From a virus, in IMG/VR virus record IMGVR_UViG_3300042987_003051, positions 1 to 64,000 of that record: 64,000 nt of DNA. One strand, given 5' to 3'. A program made the position numbers and the translations under genes. Below the pieces are notes generated by a model. It did not search any database. It worked only from the letters and a program-made list of their open reading frames with translations, and had not been told where the DNA came from. Shown one piece after another: positions 51,685-60,363 of the stretch (positions within the stretch are counted from its first letter, which is position 1; each line of letters begins with the position of its first letter).

Positions 51685-54593
51685 TGATAGTTAATACACA
51701 GAAACTTTTACCTCCATCAAAATCATCATCATTACTTGTAAAAGTAAGTGGTTCCAAAATTATTCCATCGATTAAGAAAAAAAGTATTAATACTCAGAAA
51801 TTATTAGGGCCAAGAAAAGATGAACCTGGGCAAATAGTAAAAGTATTAACTGATATTGATGTTCGTTTAAAATTAATTTTAAAAGAGGATCAAAGTCAAC
51901 AAAATAAAAAAAGAAGAGAGAAAGAAAAAAAAGAGTTTGAAGATCAAGAAAAAAAATTAGAAGCACCAAAAGAAACTAAAAAATTTAAATTTCCATCTCT
52001 TTCGATTCCTGGATCAAGTTTTCTCGATCGTATTAAAAGATTTTTATTTTTTACTGCTCTTGGTTGGGTATTTACAAAATTTCAAGATCAACTTCCGAAA
52101 TTGCAAGGAGTTATTAAAATAATAACTCAAGTTTATGGAGTCGCTGAAAATATTTTTAAATTTTTATTAGAGTCTTTTGTAAATGTTATTGATCGTGGAT
52201 ACAAAGCTTATGATAAAGTTAGAGATCTTGCAAAGAGTATTGGTGGAGAAAAGGCACAAAAAGACTTTGATAATTTATCAAGTAAGTTAAATGAGTATAT
52301 TAATTATGCTCTAATTGGTGGAATGGCACTTACAGGTGCTATTAATGCGTTTTCTAATGAAGTTAAAGGAAGAAAAGGAAAAGATGGTGGAACTACTGCT
52401 GGAGTTGGTGGTAGACCAAGAACACCAGGAAGAACTTCTACTGGATATCGTTTAGTTCAAAGAGGTGGATCATCTAAAGGTCTTAGTGGAGGAAGGTATG
52501 GGTCGAGTCAAGTAGAAAGAATTGCAAAATTTGATCCATTAAAGAAGAATATTTTTCAGAGAGCAGGACAAGCATCGAGAATTGGTGCAAAAAAAGCAAC
52601 ACAAGCAGTCATTGGAAAACAAGCAACAAAACAATTATTAAGACTAGCAAAAGGTCCTTTATCACGATTACCACTTCTTGGTGGATTAATTGAATTTGGT
52701 CTTTCTTGGGCACTGGGAGATCCTGTAGGTAAAGCAGCATTTAGGGGAGTTGGAACTTTACTTCTTGGGGCTGTTGGTTCTTTAATACTTCCTGGATTTG
52801 GAACTTTTGTTGGTGGTTGGGCTGGTGCTGAACTTGCTGGAAAACTTTATGAAGTTTTATTTGAAAATAAAAAACCACAAGGGAAAGTTCAGAAGAAACA
52901 AGGTGGAGGACCAGTTACAAGAGGTGGAAAAACTCAGGGTGGACCATCAAGGTCTATTAAAATAACAAGAAGAAAACCTCTAAAAGTAAAACCAAAACAA
53001 TCTCAACCCGGTAAAGACGTTGGTGGTAAGAAGAAAATTAAAGAATTATACCCAGATCCATCAGCAAGATCTGATATTGAAGGAGAACAAAAAAGTGCTT
53101 GGTGGAAATTACTTCCACAACTTTCTAATAATCCAACTCCAGAAGAAATTCAACAAAGAAATGATAAAATTAAAGCACTTCCAAATTCATATAAAGCACT
53201 GACTGGAGTTGCAAAAATCTTAAAGGATATTCCTTTTGGTATTGGTGCATTAATGGGAGGTGCAGTTGATGTTGCTTTGGGGGAAAAGTTACCAAAAAAT
53301 GCTATTGATAATTTAAGTAATGGTATTTCCTATTTAATTAATGCAATTTCAAATAGACAACTAATCTCAAGTTTATCAAGCATTGAAAAAGAAATTACAA
53401 GAATGGAGACTGGTGGAGCAGTTCCACGCCTTAAAGATTTTAATACTCAGGATCAATTTGGATTGGGTAAAGATATTAGTAAAGTTCTTGATGGTATGAT
53501 TCGACAAAAAGTTGATGAAGCAATTCGTGAAGTTCAAAAACAATTGATGCCTGGTAAATATTCTGCGGTGGAGAGAGGTTCTCCTTCTGTTGATCCCGAT
53601 CGAGGTGGTGGAGGAGGTGGCGGCGGCGGTGGCACCGGTCAAGGACTTAATCAACCAAATGTTAGTGGAAAAAGTGGATATAAAGGTTCAACAAACGTAA
53701 TTGATACGGGATATAGAGATGCTAATGGTAGACCTATTAAATTAAATCCCGGAGCAGCACAAGCATTTAGAAATATGATCTCTGCAGGAATGCCATTTAG
53801 GTCAGGTGACGTTGCTAATGTTTATAGAGATGAGGCTGAATATTTGCGTTTAATTAATGCTGGATACAATCCAGCATCCAATTCTGCTCATAATTATGGA
53901 GAAGGTGCTGACATTCATGGTGCTATGGGGGAGTGGATTAAAAGAAATGGGAGAAGATATGGGTGGTATTATATTGACTATCCAGGAACTCATGGTGGGC
54001 ATTTTGAGTGGAAAGGTACGCCTACAAGACAACCAACACAAGGACAACCACCAGGAAGACCTCCTGGACAAACACCATCAGGAAGTGTTAGGCAGTCTGG
54101 TGAAGCATCTTGGTATGGTCCAGGTTTTTATGGAAATAGAACTGCAAGTGGAGATCTATTTCGTGAGGGAGATACTGAATATACTGCAGCACATCGAACT
54201 TTACCATTTGGGACAAAAGTAACAGTTACAAATAAATCAAATGGTAAAAGTATTCAAGTCAGAATTAATGATCGTGGACCATTCAAAGCTGGTAGAATTA
54301 TTGATTTAAACAAAGCAGCAAGAGATGCTTTGGGTGGTCAAGATTTAATGAATGTTGATCTAAGTTATAAAGGTGGTGGATACATTCCAAAACAATCTCC
54401 AAAAGACAGAACAAAATCTCTTACAAGTTACCCCTCATATTCATCTGAAGGTGGAATGATGATTGCTATTCAACCAATGATTATTGAAAAGACTATACCA
54501 GTTCCTTCAGGTCGAAGAAGTGGTGGTGGTGCTGTGATGTTTCCAATTGCTGGTGTAAATAATAGTAATATGCAAAGTTTAAGTAGAGGATAA
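51684..54593 (+). CDS. Tail protein with M15-type peptidase and RlpA-like lytic domain
   Basis: 969 residues. The N-terminal half resembles the previous gene (charged coil, hydrophobic helices such as FLFFTALGWVFTKFQDQLPKL, basic Gly-rich linkers). After a poly-Gly linker (about 53605-53640) comes an M15-type carboxypeptidase-like domain with SAHNYGEGADIHG (Ser/His/Asp Zn site) and GTHGGHFEWKG (closing His). The C-terminal RlpA double-psi barrel has GEASWYGPGFYGNRTASGD and VRINDRGPFKAGRIIDL. Both domains attack peptidoglycan, so the tail can probably open the wall at entry. It overlaps the previous stop by 1 nt. Confidence 0.82.
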   Translation: MIVNTQKLLPPSKSSSLLVKVSGSKIIPSIKKKSINTQKLLGPRKDEPGQIVKVLTDIDVRLKLILKEDQSQQNKKRREKEKKEFEDQEKKLEAPKETKKFKFPSLSIPGSSFLDRIKRFLFFTALGWVFTKFQDQLPKLQGVIKIITQVYGVAENIFKFLLESFVNVIDRGYKAYDKVRDLAKSIGGEKAQKDFDNLSSKLNEYINYALIGGMALTGAINAFSNEVKGRKGKDGGTTAGVGGRPRTPGRTSTGYRLVQRGGSSKGLSGGRYGSSQVERIAKFDPLKKNIFQRAGQASRIGAKKATQAVIGKQATKQLLRLAKGPLSRLPLLGGLIEFGLSWALGDPVGKAAFRGVGTLLLGAVGSLILPGFGTFVGGWAGAELAGKLYEVLFENKKPQGKVQKKQGGGPVTRGGKTQGGPSRSIKITRRKPLKVKPKQSQPGKDVGGKKKIKELYPDPSARSDIEGEQKSAWWKLLPQLSNNPTPEEIQQRNDKIKALPNSYKALTGVAKILKDIPFGIGALMGGAVDVALGEKLPKNAIDNLSNGISYLINAISNRQLISSLSSIEKEITRMETGGAVPRLKDFNTQDQFGLGKDISKVLDGMIRQKVDEAIREVQKQLMPGKYSAVERGSPSVDPDRGGGGGGGGGGTGQGLNQPNVSGKSGYKGSTNVIDTGYRDANGRPIKLNPGAAQAFRNMISAGMPFRSGDVANVYRDEAEYLRLINAGYNPASNSAHNYGEGADIHGAMGEWIKRNGRRYGWYYIDYPGTHGGHFEWKGTPTRQPTQGQPPGRPPGQTPSGSVRQSGEASWYGPGFYGNRTASGDLFREGDTEYTAAHRTLPFGTKVTVTNKSNGKSIQVRINDRGPFKAGRIIDLNKAARDALGGQDLMNVDLSYKGGGYIPKQSPKDRTKSLTSYPSYSSEGGMMIAIQPMIIEKTIPVPSGRRSGGGAVMFPIAGVNNSNMQSLSRG

Positions 54594-54595
54594 AA

Positions 54596-55915
54596 ATGTC
54601 AGCAAACTTTGCCGCACAGGCAGGCGAAGCCCAGATAAAACTATTTGAATTTGAATCAAACTACAATAAACCAGTAGATGTTTCTGGTGGTATTTTAGAG
54701 TTGAATTATTATGAAAGTATTCTTGATAACTCAATCAGAGCAACTGCTACTTTTGCCGATACTGGATACAGAAATGGAGAAGGTTCTGCCATTGTTGAGG
54801 AAGGTGATTTAAATTTAACAGTGGGTGAAAAGGTAAATCTAAAGGTTAATGATGGTAATCAGTTTGAGCTAAATTTTACTGGAGCAAAACAATTAAGAAT
54901 TAAAGAAACAAGAAATATAGATGAGAGTACTAATAAAATTATATTCACTGTAGATTTATTTTCTAAAGAGTCTATCAATAATGAGTTAGAACAATGTAGA
55001 GTTAAGCAAAGATTTGATGGAAAAATATCAGATTCAGTGGAGAAAATTTTAAAAGAAATTTTAAAAACAGAAAAAGAACTTGATATTGATACTACTCTTA
55101 ATCAATTAAGTTTTATTGGAAACGTTGAGAAACCTTTTTATAAATGCACTTGGTTGGGTCCAAGATCAGTTCCTGATGTACAAAATGCTAAAGGAAATTT
55201 ATCTGGATATTTTTTTTATGAAACTTATGAAGGATTTAAGTTTAAGTCAATTGATAAACTGTTTGAACAAAATCCAAAAAGAAAATTAATTTTTAATAAT
55301 ATTATTGGAGAAATTCCTCCTGGATATGATGGAAAAATTTTAGATTATTCTTTTGATAGTACTATTGATTTAAAAACTTCCCTTCTTACAGGATCACTTT
55401 TTAACTCAAAACTTAAGGGTGTTAATGCTTTTGAAAGTTCTTATCGTGAAAATCAGTTTGATCATAAAAACCAAGGACTTACTAATAATATAGGTGGGAT
55501 TGATTTCCCATTAGTTGCATCAGATTTAAAAATACAAGAACAGGTTACTAGAATATTATATAAGTGGGATGATCCAGGATTTCTTGTTGAAGGTAAAGAT
55601 TTGATATCACAACTTCTTAAATCTACCTATACTAATTATAACAATGATGAAATACTAAGGCAATCATATGTGAGATATAATAATTTGTTTAATATAAAAT
55701 TATCAATTGCAATATCAGGCGATATGAGTTTGAGGGCTGGAGATCTTCTTCATTGTGATTTTCCCGAAGTCACTTCGAATACAACAAAATCTTATAGTAA
55801 GAAGAAAAGTGGTATATATATGATATCAGATGTGTGTCATCGTATAACAAAAAATGGTTGTTATACTAGACTCAATTTAGTTAGAGATTCAATTGGTAGA
55901 AAACCATCTAAGTAA
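54596..55915 (+). CDS. gp27-like baseplate hub protein
   Basis: 439 residues. AQIKLFEFESNYNKPVDVSGGILELNYYESILDNSIRA and the later ISGDMSLRAGDLLHCDFPE segment are typical of gp27/late-control-D hub proteins that form the central ring under the tube. It lies just before the gp5-type genes, as in T4. Confidence 0.75.
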   Translation: MSANFAAQAGEAQIKLFEFESNYNKPVDVSGGILELNYYESILDNSIRATATFADTGYRNGEGSAIVEEGDLNLTVGEKVNLKVNDGNQFELNFTGAKQLRIKETRNIDESTNKIIFTVDLFSKESINNELEQCRVKQRFDGKISDSVEKILKEILKTEKELDIDTTLNQLSFIGNVEKPFYKCTWLGPRSVPDVQNAKGNLSGYFFYETYEGFKFKSIDKLFEQNPKRKLIFNNIIGEIPPGYDGKILDYSFDSTIDLKTSLLTGSLFNSKLKGVNAFESSYRENQFDHKNQGLTNNIGGIDFPLVASDLKIQEQVTRILYKWDDPGFLVEGKDLISQLLKSTYTNYNNDEILRQSYVRYNNLFNIKLSIAISGDMSLRAGDLLHCDFPEVTSNTTKSYSKKKSGIYMISDVCHRITKNGCYTRLNLVRDSIGRKPSK

Positions 55916-55916
55916 A

Positions 55917-56132
55917 ATGGAAAAATCACTTCAACAACATATCAACGATGATCGTGATGAACTAGATAACCCTAATACTAGTGGTCAACGTCGTCGTCAT
56001 TTGGAAGGTGAACTTGATGCATTAGAGGCATATCAAGCAAATCATCCTGATGATGATCATGATCCAACTTCATTAGAACTTTATTGTGATACTCATCCAG
56101 ATGCTCTTGAATGTAGAGTTTATGAAGAATAA
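55917..56132 (+). CDS. Small acidic hub-cluster protein
   Basis: 71 residues, ATG at 55917. Asp/Glu/His rich (DDRDELDNPNTSGQRRRHLEG, ANHPDDDHDPTS). Stop overlaps the start of the gp5-like gene by one base. Unknown function. Confidence 0.68.
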   Translation: MEKSLQQHINDDRDELDNPNTSGQRRRHLEGELDALEAYQANHPDDDHDPTSLELYCDTHPDALECRVYEE

Positions 56133-56680
56133 TGAACGCTTACTCGGGAAACTTTGATTTGAATAGTGTTACATCTCTTCCTGTTTGGTTTGGGAGAGTT
56201 GTATCTAGTGTTTCATGGCAGGATAATATTGAAGCATCACACTTTGACCCATCACAAAAGAAGGGATGGGGATTTCGTTATCGCGTAAGGTATTTTGGAT
56301 TGCATTCTTCAAGCACTCAAGATTTGCCTGATGAACAATTGCCTATGGCAAATGTAATGTTGCCTGTAACTTCAGGATCTGGTCTTGGTGGATTTGTAGA
56401 AACTCCATCATTATCTTCTGGTTCAATTGTTGTTGGTTTTTTCCTTGATGGGATGGCGGGTCAGGAACCATATATTTTTGGGGTATTGGTCAATTCAAAT
56501 AATGAAGTTCCTAAAGAACAACCACAAGATCAAACTGGAGGGGCAAATCTTTTTAATGATACTTATGTTAGAGGAACTAGTCCTCAAACTGGGTCTTTTG
56601 TTCCTGACTTTCTCCAAACTCTTAGGGTACAGGATAGACCTTCATATGCTAGTACACAGTATAAAATAAATTCGCAATAA
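56132..56680 (+). CDS. gp5-like OB-fold spike base
   Basis: 182 residues. LPVWFGRVVSSVSWQD, RYRVRYFGLHSSSTQDLPDEQLPMANVMLPVTSGSGLGGFVETPSLSSGSIVVGFFLDG follows the N-terminal OB domain of T4 gp5, which binds gp27. No lysozyme or beta-helix is in this chain; those T4 gp5 parts are absent or in separate ORFs. Confidence 0.82.
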   Translation: MNAYSGNFDLNSVTSLPVWFGRVVSSVSWQDNIEASHFDPSQKKGWGFRYRVRYFGLHSSSTQDLPDEQLPMANVMLPVTSGSGLGGFVETPSLSSGSIVVGFFLDGMAGQEPYIFGVLVNSNNEVPKEQPQDQTGGANLFNDTYVRGTSPQTGSFVPDFLQTLRVQDRPSYASTQYKINSQ

Positions 56681-56681
56681 A

Positions 56682-58403
56682 ATGGTTTACAGAAAAACTT
56701 CAGACGGAATATATCAAGTATCAGATCGCAATGTAAATTTAGGTAGTTCTAAAGACACTAAATCTGCAGATCAAGCTCAACAAGATGCAAACAGACCTGA
56801 AGCAGTACAAAGTCCCTGTAAAAATGATGGAACAAAAGCAATACAATCTATAATTCAAAACCTTCAAAATGATATTAGTAATATACAAAGGTACACTAAT
56901 AGATTTTCAACTATAAATGGTGCTGTTAGTGTTTTTGTAAATGAAGATTCTGGAGTAGGAAAAGACATAAAAACTATTGTTGATTTTGCAACAACAGATA
57001 TTGGATCTAATATAAAAACTATGTTAGATCCTATGCGTGCATGGACTATTAATGAAATACAAAGGAAAGCAAAAGAGACGATGCCATTTCTTTTTCCTGG
57101 AGAAGTTCCTTCTTTTGTAGATAATCTTAGGAAAGGGACAAATTTAATTTCTTGTGCTTTTGGGAAAGTAATAGAGACTTTGTTTGGAACAATTGGAGAT
57201 TTGTTATTACAATTTATAGATCAATTTATTAATGGTCCTTTGTGTGCGATTCAGGATTTTATTTCTAATTTATTTGATAGTATTTTAGGTCCAATTGTTG
57301 ATAGTATTAATTCTGCACTTTCACTTATAACAGGAACTATTGGTGATATTGCATCAAAATTGTTTAATGCTCTTGATTTTGTTAATGATCTTATAAATTT
57401 CTTTAAATGTGAAACAAAACCAGAGTGTCCTTCCGTTGATTCTATAAATCTTGCTGGAACTGTATTTTCTACAGATGCTCTTAATTTACAATCATCTCCT
57501 CCTGAAAATTTTAAATATAATAGTTCCGGTATTGGAACTCTTCCAATACCCGGATGTCCAACAAATCCAATACCTTGCGGACCTCCTCAGGTTCAGTTTT
57601 TTGGTGGTGGTGGATTTGGTGCTGCTGCAAATCCAATTATAAGTTCTAATTCATCTTCGGTCATTGGATTTGATATTGTAAATCCAGGCACGGGATTCTT
57701 AGAAGCACCTAAAGCAACTCTTGTAGATTCTTGTGGGAATGGTTCGGGTTCTTCTCTTCAAGTTATAATGGAACCTGCAGGTATTGGGACCACTTCAATA
57801 ATAGGCATTGGAACTACTTCAACTTTAAAAGTCAAAAATATTGCAATTCTTGCTCCCGGAGATGGATACCTCTCAACCCTAGATGGGTCAATGGGAGGAA
57901 ATGGTAGGGTTTGGAAAGAAAAGGATGAATGTTATGTTGAAACAAGTGATGGAAAATATTATGTTGTTCCTGATAAAAATGCTGTACAATTGAATGATGG
58001 TGATACATTGATTTGTTCTCCCCCAGCATCAGAAGTTGATTCATATCAAGTTGTTACTGAAATAGAAGATATTCTTGTACTTGATTCTGGATTTGGATAT
58101 GAACCAGGAGATTCTCTTGAGGTTGTTCCGAGTAATGGATCTCAAATAGAACCTGTTATAAATGATAGGGGAGAAATTGAAAGAATTAATATAATAAATC
58201 CCGGAATTGGATTTACGGATATACCAGAAATTTTTGTAAAATCTAAAAATGGATATAATGTAAAATTAGTTCCAGTATTAAAATCAACAAGAATAAGTAA
58301 TCTAGATCCAACCATTGTTCCACCAGGAACGCAAATTATTTCTGTTGTTGATTGTGTTGGAAGAATATTACCTAAAACTACATTTAATAGAGTACCAAGA
58401 TGA
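56682..58403 (+). CDS. Large hub/spike-associated structural protein
   Basis: 573 residues. The N-terminal helical part (to about 230) has hydrophobic stretches (LIDQFINGPLCAIQDFISNLFDSILG). The C-terminal part is rich in Gly/Ser/Pro/Ile with repeated GYxxGDSL-type turns (DSGFGYEPGDSLEVVPSNG, NPGIGFTDIPEIFVK). Beta-rich structural protein in the hub cluster; it overlaps the next gene by 4 nt. Confidence 0.65.
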   Translation: MVYRKTSDGIYQVSDRNVNLGSSKDTKSADQAQQDANRPEAVQSPCKNDGTKAIQSIIQNLQNDISNIQRYTNRFSTINGAVSVFVNEDSGVGKDIKTIVDFATTDIGSNIKTMLDPMRAWTINEIQRKAKETMPFLFPGEVPSFVDNLRKGTNLISCAFGKVIETLFGTIGDLLLQFIDQFINGPLCAIQDFISNLFDSILGPIVDSINSALSLITGTIGDIASKLFNALDFVNDLINFFKCETKPECPSVDSINLAGTVFSTDALNLQSSPPENFKYNSSGIGTLPIPGCPTNPIPCGPPQVQFFGGGGFGAAANPIISSNSSSVIGFDIVNPGTGFLEAPKATLVDSCGNGSGSSLQVIMEPAGIGTTSIIGIGTTSTLKVKNIAILAPGDGYLSTLDGSMGGNGRVWKEKDECYVETSDGKYYVVPDKNAVQLNDGDTLICSPPASEVDSYQVVTEIEDILVLDSGFGYEPGDSLEVVPSNGSQIEPVINDRGEIERINIINPGIGFTDIPEIFVKSKNGYNVKLVPVLKSTRISNLDPTIVPPGTQIISVVDCVGRILPKTTFNRVPR

Positions 58404-58966
58404 AATCTAAAAATTACGAAGGAAAAACGATAGGAACAAAAGATGGGCAAATTCGGTTTGGTCACATTCATGCAGATCAAGTTAAATCATCATTTATGAT
58501 TCAGGGACAGGAGTCTCTCGAATATATTGCAATTGATCAGACAGAACCAAGGAAAAGATGGATAACCTCAAGATGTAGGGGACGTTACCAAGTTAAGTGT
58601 GGTGATGATATTCCAAAAGATCAAATCGGGATGTGGTTTAATGCAGATCGTAGTGATATTCTAATTCAAACTAAAGGTAGAATTAGAATGGAAGCGGAAA
58701 ATATTGATTTGATTGCTCGTGGACCTGATGATTCTAAAGGAGTAATAAATTTAATTTCCAATGAAAGTGTAAATATAAAAACAAAACGATTTACATCTGA
58801 TGCAAGTGAGTCAATTAGTTTATTTACAAATGGAGAGATGCTTCAAAGTGCAATAAATATTATGAAAATTTATGGTGGAAGTATTCAAAAAATGACTTCG
58901 ATGAGTTCAATTAAACCACCAGAGTTTCCGATAGTTTCAGATTTGCTAAAATTAGTAAAACAATAA
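58400..58966 (+). CDS. Spike-like beta-helix protein (gp5 C-terminal type)
   Basis: 188 residues. After an N-terminal polar part, the repeats DILIQTKGRIRMEAENIDLIA, VINLISNESVNIKTKRFTSDASESISLFTNGEM resemble the strand repeats of gp5/VgrG spikes. Possibly the needle that in T4 is the C-terminus of gp5. Confidence 0.6.
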   Translation: MKSKNYEGKTIGTKDGQIRFGHIHADQVKSSFMIQGQESLEYIAIDQTEPRKRWITSRCRGRYQVKCGDDIPKDQIGMWFNADRSDILIQTKGRIRMEAENIDLIARGPDDSKGVINLISNESVNIKTKRFTSDASESISLFTNGEMLQSAINIMKIYGGSIQKMTSMSSIKPPEFPIVSDLLKLVKQ

Positions 58967-58969
58967 CAT

Positions 58970-59635
58970 ATGACAAGTTCTAGTGATTTTGAGTTGATTC
59001 ATGGTCAACTTCATGTAACAAATACGGCATCAAAGCCAGAACCATTAGGTAGAGGACCTGCGGCAATTCGTGGTGCTACTTATATGCAAGGGCCTACTCA
59101 AGTAGGTAATGATTCTGATTTTTCCAATGTAGATGCGACAATGATAATTGGAAAATTGAATAATGGCGATGTAAAAAGTTCTCCTCTATATTCTCTTTGG
59201 GTTAAATTATATTCAAGATTTCAAAATTTTGTTAGAATAGATACTTTATTAAAAGTAAAATTTATAGAAGCAAAAATAGTTAGAACAAAAATTCTTCAGG
59301 CATCTATTAAAAATTTTGTTATAGATCATCCAACAAAAGAGGGAAAAAAGTTAGTTCATACTTGTTTAGAAGGACCAGAAAATGGAGTGTACATTAGAGG
59401 AACTTTGCGTAATAAAGATATTATAGAATTGCCAGAATATTGGACTAATTTAATTGACGAATCGACTATAACAGTTTCTATTACTCCTGTAGGATCCCAT
59501 CAAGATATTATTGTGAAAGGAATATCGGATAATAAAGTGTATCTTCAAGCAAGACCGGGTATTCCTATAAATTGTTTTTATCACATTTTTGCAACAAGAA
59601 AAGATGTCCCAAAATTAATTACGGAGATTGATTGA
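58970..59635 (+). CDS. Tail structural protein with HPTK-EGPE domain, A
   Basis: 221 residues. The C-terminal domain HPTKEGKKLVHTCLEGPENGVYIRGTLRNKDIIELPEYW..ITVSITPVGSHQD is shared with the next gene and with tail-fibre ends of other phages. The N-terminal part differs. Probably a distal tail or fibre component. Confidence 0.72.
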   Translation: MTSSSDFELIHGQLHVTNTASKPEPLGRGPAAIRGATYMQGPTQVGNDSDFSNVDATMIIGKLNNGDVKSSPLYSLWVKLYSRFQNFVRIDTLLKVKFIEAKIVRTKILQASIKNFVIDHPTKEGKKLVHTCLEGPENGVYIRGTLRNKDIIELPEYWTNLIDESTITVSITPVGSHQDIIVKGISDNKVYLQARPGIPINCFYHIFATRKDVPKLITEID

Positions 59636-59637
59636 TA

Positions 59638-60348
59638 ATGTCATTTACATTTAAGAGTTATGGAACTTTTGCTGGACCTGGATCTCCTTTTTCATTTAGG
59701 GATGATGATGATTTTGATGTAAGTGGATACACTGATGAAACTTTTAATTTAGATGACGTATCTCTTTGTCTTGTTAATACTGTAAATGATTATGTTTACA
59801 TGCACTTAGATGGAACAAGTACATCTAAGGTTACTTTGGAAAAAAACACTGGTCCAATTTCAATTTTTAATGTAAGATCTAATGTTTCTATTTTTAGTGG
59901 GGAAGTTTATTCAAATGCAGGTGGACATAGACTTTCTGCTAAGAAAAATTTTGATATACCGCACCCAAATAAATCAGGATGGAGATTAAGACATACTTGT
60001 GTAGAGGGTCCTGAGAATGCTGTATATTTTAGAGGAAGATTGAAAGATAATAATGTAATTAATCTTCCTGAATATTGGAGAGGTTTTGTTGATCCAGAAA
60101 GCATTACTGTAAATTTAACTCAAATCGGAAGTCCTCAAGATTTAATTGTTGAAAAAATTGAATGGGGTTCTAGAATTATAATTCGTTCAGGATCTGGTTC
60201 CAATATAGATTGCTACTACATAGTGTATGGTAATCGTATGGATGGTGAAAGTTTAATTCCAGAATATGAAGGAGAAACTCCAGCAGATTATCCGGGGAAT
60301 AATGATGAATATTCTATTGTTGGTTGGAATTATGATGTAAGGTACTAA
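59638..60348 (+). CDS. Tail structural protein with HPNK-EGPE domain, B
   Basis: 236 residues, ATG at 59638. It has the same C-terminal domain as the previous gene (HPNKSGWRLRHTCVEGPENAVYFRGRL, LPEYWRGFVDPESITVNLTQIGSPQD) behind a different N-terminus, so a paralogous pair. Confidence 0.72.
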   Translation: MSFTFKSYGTFAGPGSPFSFRDDDDFDVSGYTDETFNLDDVSLCLVNTVNDYVYMHLDGTSTSKVTLEKNTGPISIFNVRSNVSIFSGEVYSNAGGHRLSAKKNFDIPHPNKSGWRLRHTCVEGPENAVYFRGRLKDNNVINLPEYWRGFVDPESITVNLTQIGSPQDLIVEKIEWGSRIIIRSGSGSNIDCYYIVYGNRMDGESLIPEYEGETPADYPGNNDEYSIVGWNYDVRY

Positions 60349-60363
60349 AATTAAAGGTAAAAA

